Assembly: GCA_900552015.1 (NCBI GenBank)
Contig: URXY01000011.1
Span: 1-40,905, forward strand
Origin: an uncultured Eubacteriales bacterium
Lineage (GTDB): Bacteria; Bacillota; Clostridia; Oscillospirales; Oscillospiraceae
Direction of reading: 5' to 3'
DNA: 40,905 nt
Shown: positions 1 through 7,565 of the stretch, piece by piece
Layout of the letters: every line of letters starts with the position of its first letter
Numbering within the stretch: position 1 is the first letter of the stretch
Position numbers and translations under genes: made by a program
Notes under the pieces: model-generated
Told to the model about the DNA's origin: nothing
Database searches by the model: none
The model's input: only the letters and a program-made list of their open reading frames with translations

Positions 1-1
1 C

Positions 2-349
2 GAGGCCGAGGCCTATCACGGCCCGTCCCTCATCATCGGCTACAGCCCCTGCGAGATGCACAGCATCAAGGGCGGCATGATGAACTGCCAGAAGGAAATG
101 AAGAAGGCTGTCGAGTGCGGCTACTGGAACCTGTTCCGCTTCAATCCCGCGGCCGACAAGAAGTTCACGCTCGACTCCAAGGCGCCCGCCGGCGGTTACC
201 GTGAATTCCTGATGAACGAGGCGCGTTACAGCCGCCTGACCCGCGAATTCCCCGAGCGTGCCGAAGGCCTCTTCGAGCGCAACGAGGATGCGGCGAAAGA
301 GCGTTACGAGCACCTCACCAAACTCATCGACCTGTACGACAAGCAGTAA
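2..349 (+). CDS. nifJ: Pyruvate:ferredoxin (flavodoxin) oxidoreductase, C-terminal fragment
   Basis: This is the last 115 codons of a gene that starts before the window. The reading frame is open from base 2. The residues GYSPCEMHSIKGGM followed by NCQKEMKKAVECGYWNLFRF and a short helical tail ending in LIDLYDKQ match the end of the thiamine-diphosphate domain of single-chain PFOR, where the last [4Fe-4S] ligand region lies. The enzyme oxidatively decarboxylates pyruvate to acetyl-CoA and passes electrons to ferredoxin or flavodoxin in the cytoplasm, the usual pyruvate route in anaerobes. A strong hairpin follows 20 bases after the stop, so the gene ends its transcript here. Only the C-terminus is visible, so completeness of the cofactor sites cannot be judged. 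Confidence 0.9.
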   Translation, partial: EAEAYHGPSLIIGYSPCEMHSIKGGMMNCQKEMKKAVECGYWNLFRFNPAADKKFTLDSKAPAGGYREFLMNEARYSRLTREFPERAEGLFERNEDAAKERYEHLTKLIDLYDKQ

Positions 350-368
350 TTGCTGTTCTTACGGTATA

Positions 369-402
369 AAAGAAGGAGCATCCGAAAGGGTGCTCCTTCT
401 TT
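369..402 (+). terminator. Intrinsic terminator of nifJ
   Basis: A 15-bp stem (one G-U pair) closed by a GAAA tetraloop at 384-387 runs from 369 to 402. Its right arm ends in a short T tract. It lies 20 bases after the nifJ stop. Confidence 0.85.
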
Positions 403-437
403 GCGCCCGGCGGCAGCGCCGATGGCTCTGCACGGGT

Positions 438-479
438 AAAGGGGAGTGTTCTCTTTCGTGAAAGAGAACACCCCCCTTT
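438..479. terminator. Bidirectional terminator between nifJ and fau
   Basis: A second hairpin pairs 438-456 with 461-479 with one A-C mismatch and a CGTG loop. It has an A tract on the left and TTTT on the right, so it can act on both the nifJ transcript and the convergent fau transcript ending at 516. Confidence 0.75.
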
Positions 480-515
480 TGGTTCACGCCCCCTGCACCG
501 GCGCAGGGGAGACCC

Positions 516-1088
516 TCACACCCCCGGCGTGAGAACGCCCTTCTCCGTGATCAGCATCGTGCAGCGCATATCATGCTCCTCGACCGGCACCTCGGGCGAG
601 AGGAGCTGCTCGCGGCAGATGAGCACCGTGGGGCAGTGGAGCTGCGGCAGCAGGCGGTCATAGTAACCGCCGCCCTGGCCGAGACGACGGCCCTTGCGGT
701 CGAACGACAGGCAGGGCACGACGGCGAAGTCGATGTCCGCCGCGGTGACGAGCGCGCAGCTCTTCTTCGGCTCTAAAATACCGTAGGCGCCCGCTTCGAG
801 ATCGTCCATCGAGCGCACGACGCACAGATCGATTGCGTGCTCGGCGGCGCAGCGGGGCAGGATGAGCGTCTTGCCCGCGGCGATGGTCTCGTTCATGAGG
901 AGCGAGGTATCGATCTCCTTCTCCGTCCCCGCAAAGGCAAAGACGATCTTCGCACGCTTGTACTCGTCCAGCGCGAGGATGTGGCGGCAGATGGCCTCAG
1001 AGCTCTCAGCCTTGTAAGCGGGGTCGAGCGTGCGCTCCTTCTTGCGGATGAAGGTGCGCAACGCCTTCTTTTCTTCGATAATAGACAT
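516..1088 (-). CDS. fau: 5-formyltetrahydrofolate cyclo-ligase
   Basis: The 190-residue product has the length of the 5-FTHF cyclo-ligase (MTHFS/YgfA) family. The enzyme uses ATP to turn 5-formyl-THF into 5,10-methenyl-THF and so recovers the storage folate for one-carbon metabolism in the cytoplasm. Family marks are the basic N-terminal helix with RKKER, the FAFAGTEKEIDT strand-turn, ILPR, and the glycine-rich ATP/phosphate loop GQGGGYYDR near residue 140. The ATG at 1088 is preceded by GGGAGG at a normal distance. The gene is divergent from folD, which makes and uses the same methenyl/methylene-THF pool. A consensus-like promoter lies 38 bases upstream of the start. Confidence 0.9.
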   Translation of the reverse strand: MSIIEEKKALRTFIRKKERTLDPAYKAESSEAICRHILALDEYKRAKIVFAFAGTEKEIDTSLLMNETIAAGKTLILPRCAAEHAIDLCVVRSMDDLEAGAYGILEPKKSCALVTAADIDFAVVPCLSFDRKGRRLGQGGGYYDRLLPQLHCPTVLICREQLLSPEVPVEEHDMRCTMLITEKGVLTPGV

Positions 1089-1125
1089 GGGTCAATTCCT
1101 CCCGATGTGTAAAAATTCTTTTCTT

Positions 1126-1154
1126 ATCGTAGCAAAAAGCGCGCCAAAACGCAA
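1126..1154 (-). promoter_or_regulatory. Putative fau promoter
   Basis: On the minus strand a TTGCGT -35 box (1149-1154) and a TACGAT -10 box (1126-1131) are separated by 17 bases. They lie between the divergent fau and folD genes. Confidence 0.5.
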
Positions 1155-1203
1155 GGCACTGAAGAAAGTAAATCAATTCCCGCGCGCTGCTTGTGAAAAG
1201 AAA

Positions 1204-1232
1204 TTGACAGCATTTTTTAATTTTGTTATCCT
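1204..1232 (+). promoter_or_regulatory. folD promoter
   Basis: A perfect -35 box TTGACA (1204-1209) is followed after 17 T-rich bases by TATCCT (1227-1232). The predicted start point is about 45 bases before the folD ATG. Confidence 0.75.
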
Positions 1233-1283
1233 AAATGCAGAATGCAACGCGGCGCTGCCGCGCAATTGAGGAGGAACATTACG

Positions 1284-2138
1284 ATGGCCATGCTGCTCAA
1301 GGGAGCTGAGGTCGCCAAGACGCTGACCGAGGAGCTCCACGCGAAGACTGAAGAACTGAAGAAAAACGGCACCGAGCCCTGCCTTGCCATCCTGCGCGTC
1401 GGCGCGCGCGAGGATGACCTTGCCTACGAGCGCGGCGCACTCAAGCGCTGTGAGAAGGTCGGCGTGGCGGTGCGTCAGGTCGTCCTGCCCGAGGATGTGA
1501 CGCAGGAAGAGCTGATGGAGAACATCCACGCGCTGGGCGCGGACGAAAAGGTCCATGGCGTGCTGATGTTCCGTCCGCTGCCGGGGCACCTCGACGATGA
1601 GGCGGCGCGCGCAGCGCTCGACCCGAAGAAGGACATGGACGGCATCACCGACGGCTCCATGACCGCCGTGTATGCCGGCACCAAGGGCGGTTATCCCCCC
1701 TGCACTGCCGCGGCCTGCGTGGCACTGCTCAAGCACTACAACATTCCCATCAAAGGCAAGCGTGTCGTCGTCATCGGCCGCAGCCTGGTCATCGGCAAGC
1801 CGGTCTCCCTGCTGCTGCTCGCCGAGCACGCGACCGTGACCATCTGCCACAGCCGCAGCGAGAACCTGCCCGATATCTGCCGCGAGGCCGATATCCTCGT
1901 CGTCGCCGCCGGCAAGGCCGGTATGGTCGGCGCGGAGAGCGTGCGCGCCGGTCAGGTCGTGCTGGATGTCGGCATCCACGTTGGCGCGGACGGCAACCTC
2001 TGCGGCGACACCCGCTTTGCCGAGGTCGAGCCCATCGTCGAGGCCATCACCCCCGTTCCCGGCGGCGTCGGCACCGTGACGAGCACCATTCTTGCAAGCC
2101 ATGTCGTCGAAGCGGCGGAGCGCGCGGCGAACAAGTAA
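1284..2138 (+). CDS. folD: Methylenetetrahydrofolate dehydrogenase (FolD family), cyclohydrolase residues replaced
   Basis: The 284-residue protein has the FolD two-domain layout: an N-terminal catalytic domain (about 1-145) and a Rossmann NADP domain with VVVIGRSLVIGKPVSLLL near 165-182 and the end motif TPVPGGVGTVT. FolD converts methylene-THF to methenyl-THF (dehydrogenase) and on to 10-formyl-THF (cyclohydrolase). The ATG at 1284 was chosen because GAGGAGG lies 9 bases upstream; an earlier in-frame ATG at 1242 has no such site. The family motif YxxxK reads Y48-E-R-G-A52 here, and the QLPLP motif reads F96-R-P-L-P. Both the catalytic Lys and the Gln used by the cyclohydrolase step are therefore absent, while the Asp of DxDG (D119) is kept. 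Dehydrogenase activity is expected; cyclohydrolase activity is doubtful. Confidence 0.92.
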   Translation: MAMLLKGAEVAKTLTEELHAKTEELKKNGTEPCLAILRVGAREDDLAYERGALKRCEKVGVAVRQVVLPEDVTQEELMENIHALGADEKVHGVLMFRPLPGHLDDEAARAALDPKKDMDGITDGSMTAVYAGTKGGYPPCTAAACVALLKHYNIPIKGKRVVVIGRSLVIGKPVSLLLLAEHATVTICHSRSENLPDICREADILVVAAGKAGMVGAESVRAGQVVLDVGIHVGADGNLCGDTRFAEVEPIVEAITPVPGGVGTVTSTILASHVVEAAERAANK

Positions 2139-2150
2139 AAACTTTGCTGA

Positions 2151-2189
2151 AAAAAACGGCTTTCTCCCGATGGGAGAAGGCCGTTTTTT
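2151..2189. terminator. Bidirectional terminator between folD and the DUF2812 gene
   Basis: An 18-bp stem with one G-U pair (2151-2168 with 2172-2189) and a 3-base loop has six A on the left and six T on the right. It serves folD from one side and the convergent gene ending at 2191 from the other. Confidence 0.9.
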
Positions 2190-2190
2190 G

Positions 2191-3669
2191 TTAGTTACCC
2201 AGCAGCTTTTCGCCGACGATTGCCTTTTGGGCATCGTTCATTTCCACATTGCCCGACACAAACTCCACAATGCGCGTGCCGCTTGTGATGAGCCAGTGGT
2301 CAAGCCACTGCTTCTCTTCCTCGTCGTAGAGCCGCCACGCCTGCTCTGCGCCCCACGGCGCGGCATCGACCTCGCGGTAGGCGTAAGGAAGACGGCGATG
2401 CTCGCCGTCAACAAGGGCAGTCTGCTCATAGTCCAGTTCGGAGGCGAGGCAGCGGTCAAACCACGACGCAAGATACACCTCTCCGATGTCGTAGTGGATC
2501 CACGCAGGATCGCCGCGCGCCGTCTCCGGATGCTCGGGATCATCCAAGCTGGCAAGCACATCTCGCTGCTCTCCGCCGTACCGCGCAGCGAAGGGCGAGG
2601 AGCTCCCCCAACTCAGGCACGACCAGAGCGCATCCTCATCCTCTATGCCGAGGTCGGAGAGGTAGAGCGGCAGCGCGTCGTGGTAGACCGTCGCCCGAAA
2701 TTCTTCATCATACAGCTCAGGCGGAACTTCATCGCTGTCAAAAAGTCCGTTCTGCTCCATGGTGAGCAGCACCCCCACCGAAGCCAGCGCGACCGCCGCC
2801 GTCACGCAGGCCGTGACGATGCAGCGCTTCGCCCTGCCCGCACCGGTTTTCACCGCCGAATAGGTGAGAAACATCGCAGCAAACGGCGTGATCCCGCACA
2901 GGATCGCGGCAAGGTAAAGCCTTCCCATACTGCTGCCGCCGGTCCCCAGCAGGGCTCTCACCAAAATGCCGAAAAGTGTCAGCAGCAGCGCCGCGCGCTC
3001 CAGTATCTGGAGCCAGAGGCGCGACTTTGCAGGCAAAAAGCGATGTTCCTCTCTCGCCGTGCGCGCCGCCTTCCGATACCAGCTGTTATAGCAGATAAGG
3101 TCAGTCCCGCAGATCAGCGTGACAACAGGCGAAATACATGACAAAAAATCCCCCATTCCATAGATAAGCGTATTCAGAGGGTCTGTTTTCAGGCCGGTCA
3201 GGATATCCCAGATCCTGAGGAGCATATAGCCGAACCAAAAAATCATCATACTGTGGTAATATTTGAGGGCACGGTGCATCGCGTCCACCTGTAAGACAGG
3301 GTCGGTCTCGACATCGACGGCGTTCTCATCCGCTGTGCAGAGCACATGGCGCGTCCGCCCGCCAAGGCCGCCGCCCTCCCCCATGGCGCCGCCGCCCCAA
3401 AAGGTCAGCTCGCCCGCGCCCGCAGTCTGCCGCCAGCCCGCCTGCTCACAGTAATCAAGAAAGACCTCCTCGCCATCCTCTCCGCCGCCATCATCAGGAT
3501 AATAGGTGACGGCAAAGCGCAGCTTCTGCGGCCGGATGCGGCGGTAACGGATAAAAAGTCCCACGCGGTCAGGTGCCCAGCCCTCCGCCGCCATGCGCTC
3601 AAAATGGCGCGCAAGGCCCTCGGTGTCGTAAAAGGAATAGGGATTCAGCTCCCATCTGGTATTGTGCAT
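2191..3669 (-). CDS. DUF2812 domain membrane protein with large C-terminal domain
   Basis: The first 80 residues (WELNPYSFYDTEGLARHFERMAAEGWAPDRVG...YRRIRPQKLRFAVTYYPD) match the DUF2812 pattern: a helix ending in AAEGW followed by beta strands. The domain is of unknown function and is commonly found beside PadR regulators. About five hydrophobic segments follow (near 144-165, 170-196, 228-242, 250-272 and 282-302). A soluble acidic C-terminal part of about 180 residues has no motif I recognise. At 492 residues it is far longer than the two DUF2812 proteins at 20034-21258. The start at 3669 has a plausible GTGAGG site. It lies 46 bases after a padR gene on the same strand, so the two are probably co-transcribed and repressed together. 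Its biochemical role is unknown. Confidence 0.75.
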   Translation of the reverse strand: MHNTRWELNPYSFYDTEGLARHFERMAAEGWAPDRVGLFIRYRRIRPQKLRFAVTYYPDDGGGEDGEEVFLDYCEQAGWRQTAGAGELTFWGGGAMGEGGGLGGRTRHVLCTADENAVDVETDPVLQVDAMHRALKYYHSMMIFWFGYMLLRIWDILTGLKTDPLNTLIYGMGDFLSCISPVVTLICGTDLICYNSWYRKAARTAREEHRFLPAKSRLWLQILERAALLLTLFGILVRALLGTGGSSMGRLYLAAILCGITPFAAMFLTYSAVKTGAGRAKRCIVTACVTAAVALASVGVLLTMEQNGLFDSDEVPPELYDEEFRATVYHDALPLYLSDLGIEDEDALWSCLSWGSSSPFAARYGGEQRDVLASLDDPEHPETARGDPAWIHYDIGEVYLASWFDRCLASELDYEQTALVDGEHRRLPYAYREVDAAPWGAEQAWRLYDEEEKQWLDHWLITSGTRIVEFVSGNVEMNDAQKAIVGEKLLGN

Positions 3670-3715
3670 CAGAAAACCTCACTTTCTCTCATTTCTCTCC
3701 ACCCACGATAGGGCG

Positions 3716-4027
3716 TTATCTCTCAAATAGCTTCTCGTAATCCCGCACCTGCATTTGCAGGCGCTCTACCTCGCCTTTCAGCAGCGCTTCTCCCGCGCCG
3801 GTGAGCCGGTAGCTGCGCCGCCGCCCCTCCGCGCGCGTTTCGACGATGTAGCCCGCCGCCAGAAACTGCTCGAGCAGGTTGTAAAGCGTGCCGGGGCCGA
3901 CGGCTACACGGCCGCCTGTCAGCTCGCTCACACGCGCCATCACGTCCATGCCGCAGCACTCCTCGCGCAGGCACAGGAGGATATAAAACATCTGCTCGGT
4001 CAGCGTGCCGAATTTCTCTCGTGCCAC
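3716..4027 (-). CDS. PadR family transcriptional repressor
   Basis: The 103-residue protein is a minimal PadR winged-helix regulator. It begins with the typical helix LTEQMFYILLCLREECCGMDVMARVSELTGGRVAVGPGTLYNLLEQFLAAGYIV, then the wing ETRAEGRRRSYRLTGAGEALL and a C-terminal dimer helix. The start is GTG, with GGAGGTGA just upstream. PadR proteins bind inverted repeats in their own promoter; two such 15-bp palindromes occur in the promoter here (4043-4057 and 4077-4091). It is followed by the 492-residue DUF2812 gene, which is probably its main regulated partner. The effector is unknown. Confidence 0.9.
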   Translation of the reverse strand: MAREKFGTLTEQMFYILLCLREECCGMDVMARVSELTGGRVAVGPGTLYNLLEQFLAAGYIVETRAEGRRRSYRLTGAGEALLKGEVERLQMQVRDYEKLFER

Positions 4028-4042
4028 GCGTTCACCTCCATA

Positions 4043-4091
4043 TATCGATATTCGATACTCTTTGATCCAAGTGTATTATCGATAATCGATA
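4043..4091. promoter_or_regulatory. Twin palindromic PadR operators
   Basis: Two 15-bp inverted repeats match the form TATCGATAWTCGATA: 4043-4057 (TATCGA-TAT-TCGATA) and 4077-4091 (TATCGAT-A-ATCGATA). Their centres are 34 bases apart, about three helical turns. The first is in the transcribed leader and the second is between the -35 and -10 boxes. Confidence 0.7.
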
Positions 4092-4098
4092 TTGTCAA
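4070..4098 (-). promoter_or_regulatory. Promoter of padR-DUF2812 cassette 1
   Basis: On the minus strand TTGACA (4093-4098) and TACACT (4070-4075) are separated by exactly 17 bases. One PadR-type palindrome lies within the spacer and the other lies downstream, so repressor binding would block RNA polymerase. Confidence 0.8.
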
Positions 4099-4116
4099 GC
4101 GCATTTTGCACAGTCA

Positions 4117-4158
4117 AAAAAAGACCATCCTCTTTCACAAAAGAGGATGGTCTTTTTT
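4117..4158 (-). terminator. Terminator of the degV-prmA operon
   Basis: A perfect 19-bp stem (4117-4135 with 4140-4158) with a 4-base loop lies just past the prmA stop on the minus strand and ends in a run of seven T on that strand. Confidence 0.85.
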
Positions 4159-4166
4159 GTTTCATT

Positions 4167-5120
4167 TTACCGGCAGAGGAAGGAAAACCAGCCCTCGCTG
4201 CTGCGCGTTTCCTCGATCGTCCAGCCCGCCTCGACGAGCTTTTCGCGCACCTCGTCGGCGCGGTCGTCGATGATGCCGGAGCAGAGGAAGATGCTGCCCT
4301 TTTTGAGCAGCCTCCCCACCTGCGGGGCAAGCGCGATAATGACGTCCGCGACGATGTTCGCAACGATCACATCATAGTCGCCGCCGAATTCCTTTTGCAA
4401 GCCCTTGTCGCTGAGCACGTCGCCCGCGCGGACGGTGTAGTGCTCGCGTCCCACGCCGTTGAGCGCGGCGTTTTCGTAGGCGACGCCCACGCACTTGTCG
4501 TCAATATCACAGGCGAAGGCGTCCTTCGCGCCGAGCAGCAGCGCGGCGATGGAGAGGATACCGCTGCCGCAGCCGAGGTCGAGGACCTTTTCCCCGCCGT
4601 GGATATGCTGTTCCAGCGCTTGCAGGCAAAGGCGCGTGGTGGCGTGGCTGCCGGTGCCAAACGTCAATCCGGGGTTCAGGACAAGCTTGACGCGCCCGTC
4701 CTCCTCTGCCTGCTCCCACTCAGGCACGACGAGCAATCGCTCGCCGATCTCCATGGGCTTATAAAACTGCTTCCAGTTGTTCTCCCAGTCCGCATCCTCG
4801 ACATTTTCCATGTTGAGGATGAGCGGCGCGTACTCAGGATGCTGCTTTTTGAAGGCCGACAGGCCGATGCGGAACTGCGCAAGGGTATTCATTCCCTCGG
4901 CGCTGTCTTCAAGGTAGAAGGTGATGCGGCTCTTGCCGTGCATCGACTTCATCAGGTCCTCGTCGACGTAATCCCAATACTGGTGGTTGTTTTCAAGGAA
5001 GTCCTTGAAGTCGCCCTCCTCATCGATCATCAGACTGTCGATGCCGTAGGTACTCAAAAGCTCCGTCACAGGCTCGATGCCCTCAGGCCGCGTATCGAGG
5101 TGCAGTTCCAGCCATTTCAT
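4167..5120 (-). CDS. prmA: Ribosomal protein L11 methyltransferase
   Basis: The 317-residue protein has the PrmA layout: an N-terminal substrate-binding domain (MKWLELHLDT...) and a Rossmann SAM-dependent methyltransferase domain. The domain carries VLDLGCGSGILSIAALLLGA near residue 180, DIDDKCVGVAYENAALNG, and the catalytic-loop motif NIVADVI. The ENNWKQFYKPMEIGERL linker is typical of the family. PrmA trimethylates lysines and the N-terminus of L11. The start codon overlaps the degV stop (ATGA at 5117-5120), which indicates translational coupling. Many PrmA-like genes in Firmicutes sit with 16S rRNA methyltransferase rsmE; here the partner is degV. Confidence 0.92.
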   Translation of the reverse strand: MKWLELHLDTRPEGIEPVTELLSTYGIDSLMIDEEGDFKDFLENNHQYWDYVDEDLMKSMHGKSRITFYLEDSAEGMNTLAQFRIGLSAFKKQHPEYAPLILNMENVEDADWENNWKQFYKPMEIGERLLVVPEWEQAEEDGRVKLVLNPGLTFGTGSHATTRLCLQALEQHIHGGEKVLDLGCGSGILSIAALLLGAKDAFACDIDDKCVGVAYENAALNGVGREHYTVRAGDVLSDKGLQKEFGGDYDVIVANIVADVIIALAPQVGRLLKKGSIFLCSGIIDDRADEVREKLVEAGWTIEETRSSEGWFSFLCR

Positions 5121-5995
5121 CGCTCAGTCCCCACAAAGAAGAGGCCCAGCGTGCCGCAGCCGGTGTGCGCACCGATGACGGGGCCGATGAAGTCCGCACG
5201 CACGTCGGTGACGTTGAAGCGCTCCTTGAGCAGGCCCTTGACGTACTCGACATAGTCCGGGCAGTTGGCGTGGCAGATGAAGACGGGCTGGTTCTTCTCC
5301 GGCTCGATGCCGATCTCCTCCATTTTGTCCACGAGCGCGCGGAGCGCGGCCTTGCTGCCGCGCGCCTTGCTCACAGGCGTGAGACGGCCTTCACTGTCGG
5401 TGTGCATGACAGGCTTGATGCCGAGCATCGTGCCGACCAGTGCCGCCGCGGCGCTCACGCGGCCGCCGCGCTTGAGATGATTCAGATCGTCCACGATAAA
5501 CCAGTGGTCTTGGCTCTGGATGATGTTTTCCACATAGCGCGCGAGCGCGTCGATATCAAGGCCCTTTTCGCGGCGCTCCCGCACAGCACGGTAGAGCAGC
5601 ATTCCCTGTCCACGCGAGGCGGAGAGGGAGTCGATCACGACGATCTTTGCGCCGTGATGCTTTTCGCGCAGGTCGCTTGCAGCGATACAGGCGGACTGAT
5701 AGGTGGTGGACAGTGCGCTCGAGAAGCAGATGCAGAGAATGTCCTTCTCTTCGCTCAGCACTTTCTCCATCGCGTCGGTGAACTGGCCGACATTGACCGC
5801 GGCGGTCGTGCAGTCCGCGCCCGCGGCGATCTTCTGGAAGAATTCCTCCGGGGACATATCCGCATGGTCAGGGGTATTCAAAAGCGTTTTGCCCTCGATG
5901 GTGAACGAGAGGGGCAGGACCGTGAGGTCGAGCTCCTCGACCTCTTGCTGGCTCAGATCGCAGCAGCTATCGGTCATGATGATATAATCACGCAT
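5117..5995 (-). CDS. DegV family fatty-acid-binding protein
   Basis: The 292-residue protein is a DegV/FakB-type lipid carrier. The family binds a single fatty acid between its two lobes and presents it to the fatty acid kinase FakA for phosphorylation. Visible marks are IIMTDSCCDLSQQEVEELDLTVLPL at the N-terminus, the TTAAVNVGQFTDAMEK loop, SLSASRGQGMLL, and the C-terminal GPVIGAHTGCGTLGLFFVG. The ATG at 5995 is chosen over one at 6031 because AGGAGGA lies 8 bases upstream and the family begins with this strand. It is the first gene of a two-gene operon with prmA. No fakA is in the window, so the partner kinase must be elsewhere or have another DegV partner. Confidence 0.88.
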   Translation of the reverse strand: MRDYIIMTDSCCDLSQQEVEELDLTVLPLSFTIEGKTLLNTPDHADMSPEEFFQKIAAGADCTTAAVNVGQFTDAMEKVLSEEKDILCICFSSALSTTYQSACIAASDLREKHHGAKIVVIDSLSASRGQGMLLYRAVRERREKGLDIDALARYVENIIQSQDHWFIVDDLNHLKRGGRVSAAAALVGTMLGIKPVMHTDSEGRLTPVSKARGSKAALRALVDKMEEIGIEPEKNQPVFICHANCPDYVEYVKGLLKERFNVTDVRADFIGPVIGAHTGCGTLGLFFVGTER

Positions 5996-6041
5996 GGTGT
6001 GGATCCTCCTTTTAGGGATGATGACATTCATAGGTAGTGTT

Positions 6042-6071
6042 ATTATACCAAATGTTGCCGCGGCGTGTAAA
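6042..6071 (-). promoter_or_regulatory. Promoter of degV-prmA
   Basis: On the minus strand TTTACA (6066-6071) and a perfect TATAAT (6042-6047) are 18 bases apart. A 7-bp GC hairpin (6060-6066 with 6073-6079) overlaps the -35 region and lies just after the mnmE stop. Confidence 0.7.
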
Positions 6072-6083
6072 TACGCCGCTAAA

Positions 6084-7469
6084 TTATTTTCCGACGCAGA
6101 AGCGCTCGAAGATGCGCGCGACCATGTCCTCGCGCGCGGTGCGGCCCGTGAGCTCGCCGAGCGCGGTCTGTGCCTGCTCGACCTCCGTGAGCACGACGTC
6201 CGGCATCATGCCCGCGATAAGCGCCTCCTTCGCCGCGCGGACGCTTTCAAGCGCACGGCGGACGGCTTCAGCCTGACGGGCGTTCGTCAGCAGCGTGCCG
6301 CCGGCTGGCGGCGCGGGATAAAGCGTGCGGACAGCATCCTCTAGTGCGTCAAAGCCCTCGTGCGTCACGCTCGAAAGCGGGATGACCGCCTCAGGCGCGC
6401 GCCAGTCCTCATCGGGGACAATGCCCGCCCTACCGCCAAGGTCTGACTTGGTCAACAGCAGCAGCCACGGCTTGCCGCTCTTTGCGGCAAGCGCGAGCGG
6501 AGCAAGCATCTCCTCTGCCCGCTCAGGCGGCGGCAGTCCTTTACTGCCATCCAGCAGCGCGAAAATGAGGTCTGCATCCTCAACGGCCCTCCGCGAACGC
6601 TCGACACCGAGCTGCTCGACGATATCATTCGTTTCATGCAGGCCCGCCGTGTCGATGAGCCGCAGCAGCACGCCGCCGACCGTCGCCTTTTCCTCCACCG
6701 TGTCGCGCGTCGTGCCCGCGATGTCCGTGACGATCGCGCGGTCGAAGCCGACGAGCGCGTTCAAAAGCGAGCTCTTGCCCGCGTTCGGCGCGCCGATGAT
6801 GGCGGTGGCGACGCCGTTTTTCAGGACTTTCCCGCGTGCAAACGTGCCAAGCAGGTCGGAAAGCGTCGCTTCACAGGATGCGAGCGAGCGCTCCGTCTCC
6901 TCGCGCGAAAGGTCTTCGATGTCCTCGTCGGGATAGTCGACCACGGCGTAAAAGCGGCTCGAAACATCGAGCAGCTTGTCGTAAACCTCTTCGATCGGAC
7001 GGCGCAGCGCACCGGAGAGCTGAGCCGCGGCGTTGCGCGCGCTCTCAGCTGTCTCGGCGTCAATGAGATCAATGACGGCCTCGGCCTCAGTGAGGTCCAT
7101 CCTGCCGCTCAAAAACGCCCGCTGCGTGAATTCGCCGGGCTTCGCCTGCCGCGCACCCGCGGCAAACGCCGAGCGCAGCACCTCGTTCAGTACGATCGGC
7201 GAGCCGTGGCAGTGGAGCTCGGCGCTCTCCTCGCCCGTGTAGCTGTGAGCCGCGGAAAAGCAGACCGCCATGCCGCGGTCGAGCAGCGTGCCGTCCACTG
7301 AACGGACATCGCCATAGGTCATGCGGCGGTACGGAAGGTCCTCGACCGCCGCGCCGCTCGCGGGCGTGAACAGCGCGGTGAGCACGCGCCGCGTCCCCTC
7401 TCCGCTCAGACGCACGATGCCGATGGCCGACGGGCTCTGCGCCGTGGCGATGGCTGCAATGGTTTCCAT
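6084..7469 (-). CDS. mnmE: tRNA modification GTPase MnmE
   Basis: The 461-residue protein has the full MnmE plan: an N-terminal folate-binding domain (METIAAIATAQSPSAIGIVRLSGEG), a helical domain interrupted by a G domain, and a C-terminal tail. The G domain shows G1 GAPNAGKSSLLN near residue 225, G2 GTTRDT, G3 DTAGLHET and G4 TKSD. The last five residues FCVGK contain the conserved C-x-G-K with its catalytic Cys. With MnmG it installs the carboxymethylaminomethyl group on U34 of tRNAs in the cytoplasm. MnmG is not in this window; in many Firmicutes mnmE-mnmG lie near the origin, so this copy is separated. An AAAGGTGG site precedes the ATG. Confidence 0.95.
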   Translation of the reverse strand: METIAAIATAQSPSAIGIVRLSGEGTRRVLTALFTPASGAAVEDLPYRRMTYGDVRSVDGTLLDRGMAVCFSAAHSYTGEESAELHCHGSPIVLNEVLRSAFAAGARQAKPGEFTQRAFLSGRMDLTEAEAVIDLIDAETAESARNAAAQLSGALRRPIEEVYDKLLDVSSRFYAVVDYPDEDIEDLSREETERSLASCEATLSDLLGTFARGKVLKNGVATAIIGAPNAGKSSLLNALVGFDRAIVTDIAGTTRDTVEEKATVGGVLLRLIDTAGLHETNDIVEQLGVERSRRAVEDADLIFALLDGSKGLPPPERAEEMLAPLALAAKSGKPWLLLLTKSDLGGRAGIVPDEDWRAPEAVIPLSSVTHEGFDALEDAVRTLYPAPPAGGTLLTNARQAEAVRRALESVRAAKEALIAGMMPDVVLTEVEQAQTALGELTGRTAREDMVARIFERFCVGK

Positions 7470-7506
7470 GGGCGCTCCACCTTTCTCTTTTTTGTCATTT
7501 GGAGAG

Positions 7507-7535
7507 AGTATACCACACGGAGAACGATTTGAAAA
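7507..7535 (-). promoter_or_regulatory. Putative mnmE promoter
   Basis: On the minus strand TTTTCA (7530-7535) and TATACT (7507-7512) are 17 bases apart. The -35 box overlaps the end of the upstream terminator hairpin. Confidence 0.55.
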
Positions 7536-7555
7536 GGGCGCGGTTTCCCGCGCCT
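7536..7555 (-). terminator. Terminator of the DUF5714-like gene
   Basis: A 7-bp GC stem (7537-7543 with 7548-7554), extended by one G-U pair, has a GAAA loop on the minus strand. A CTTTTC tract follows on that strand. Confidence 0.65.
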
Positions 7556-7565
7556 CATCGGGTAT

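Noticed and set aside
1173..2234. A 353-codon minus-strand open frame over folD
   Set aside because: It crosses the folD promoter and the bidirectional terminator and contains no recognisable domain.
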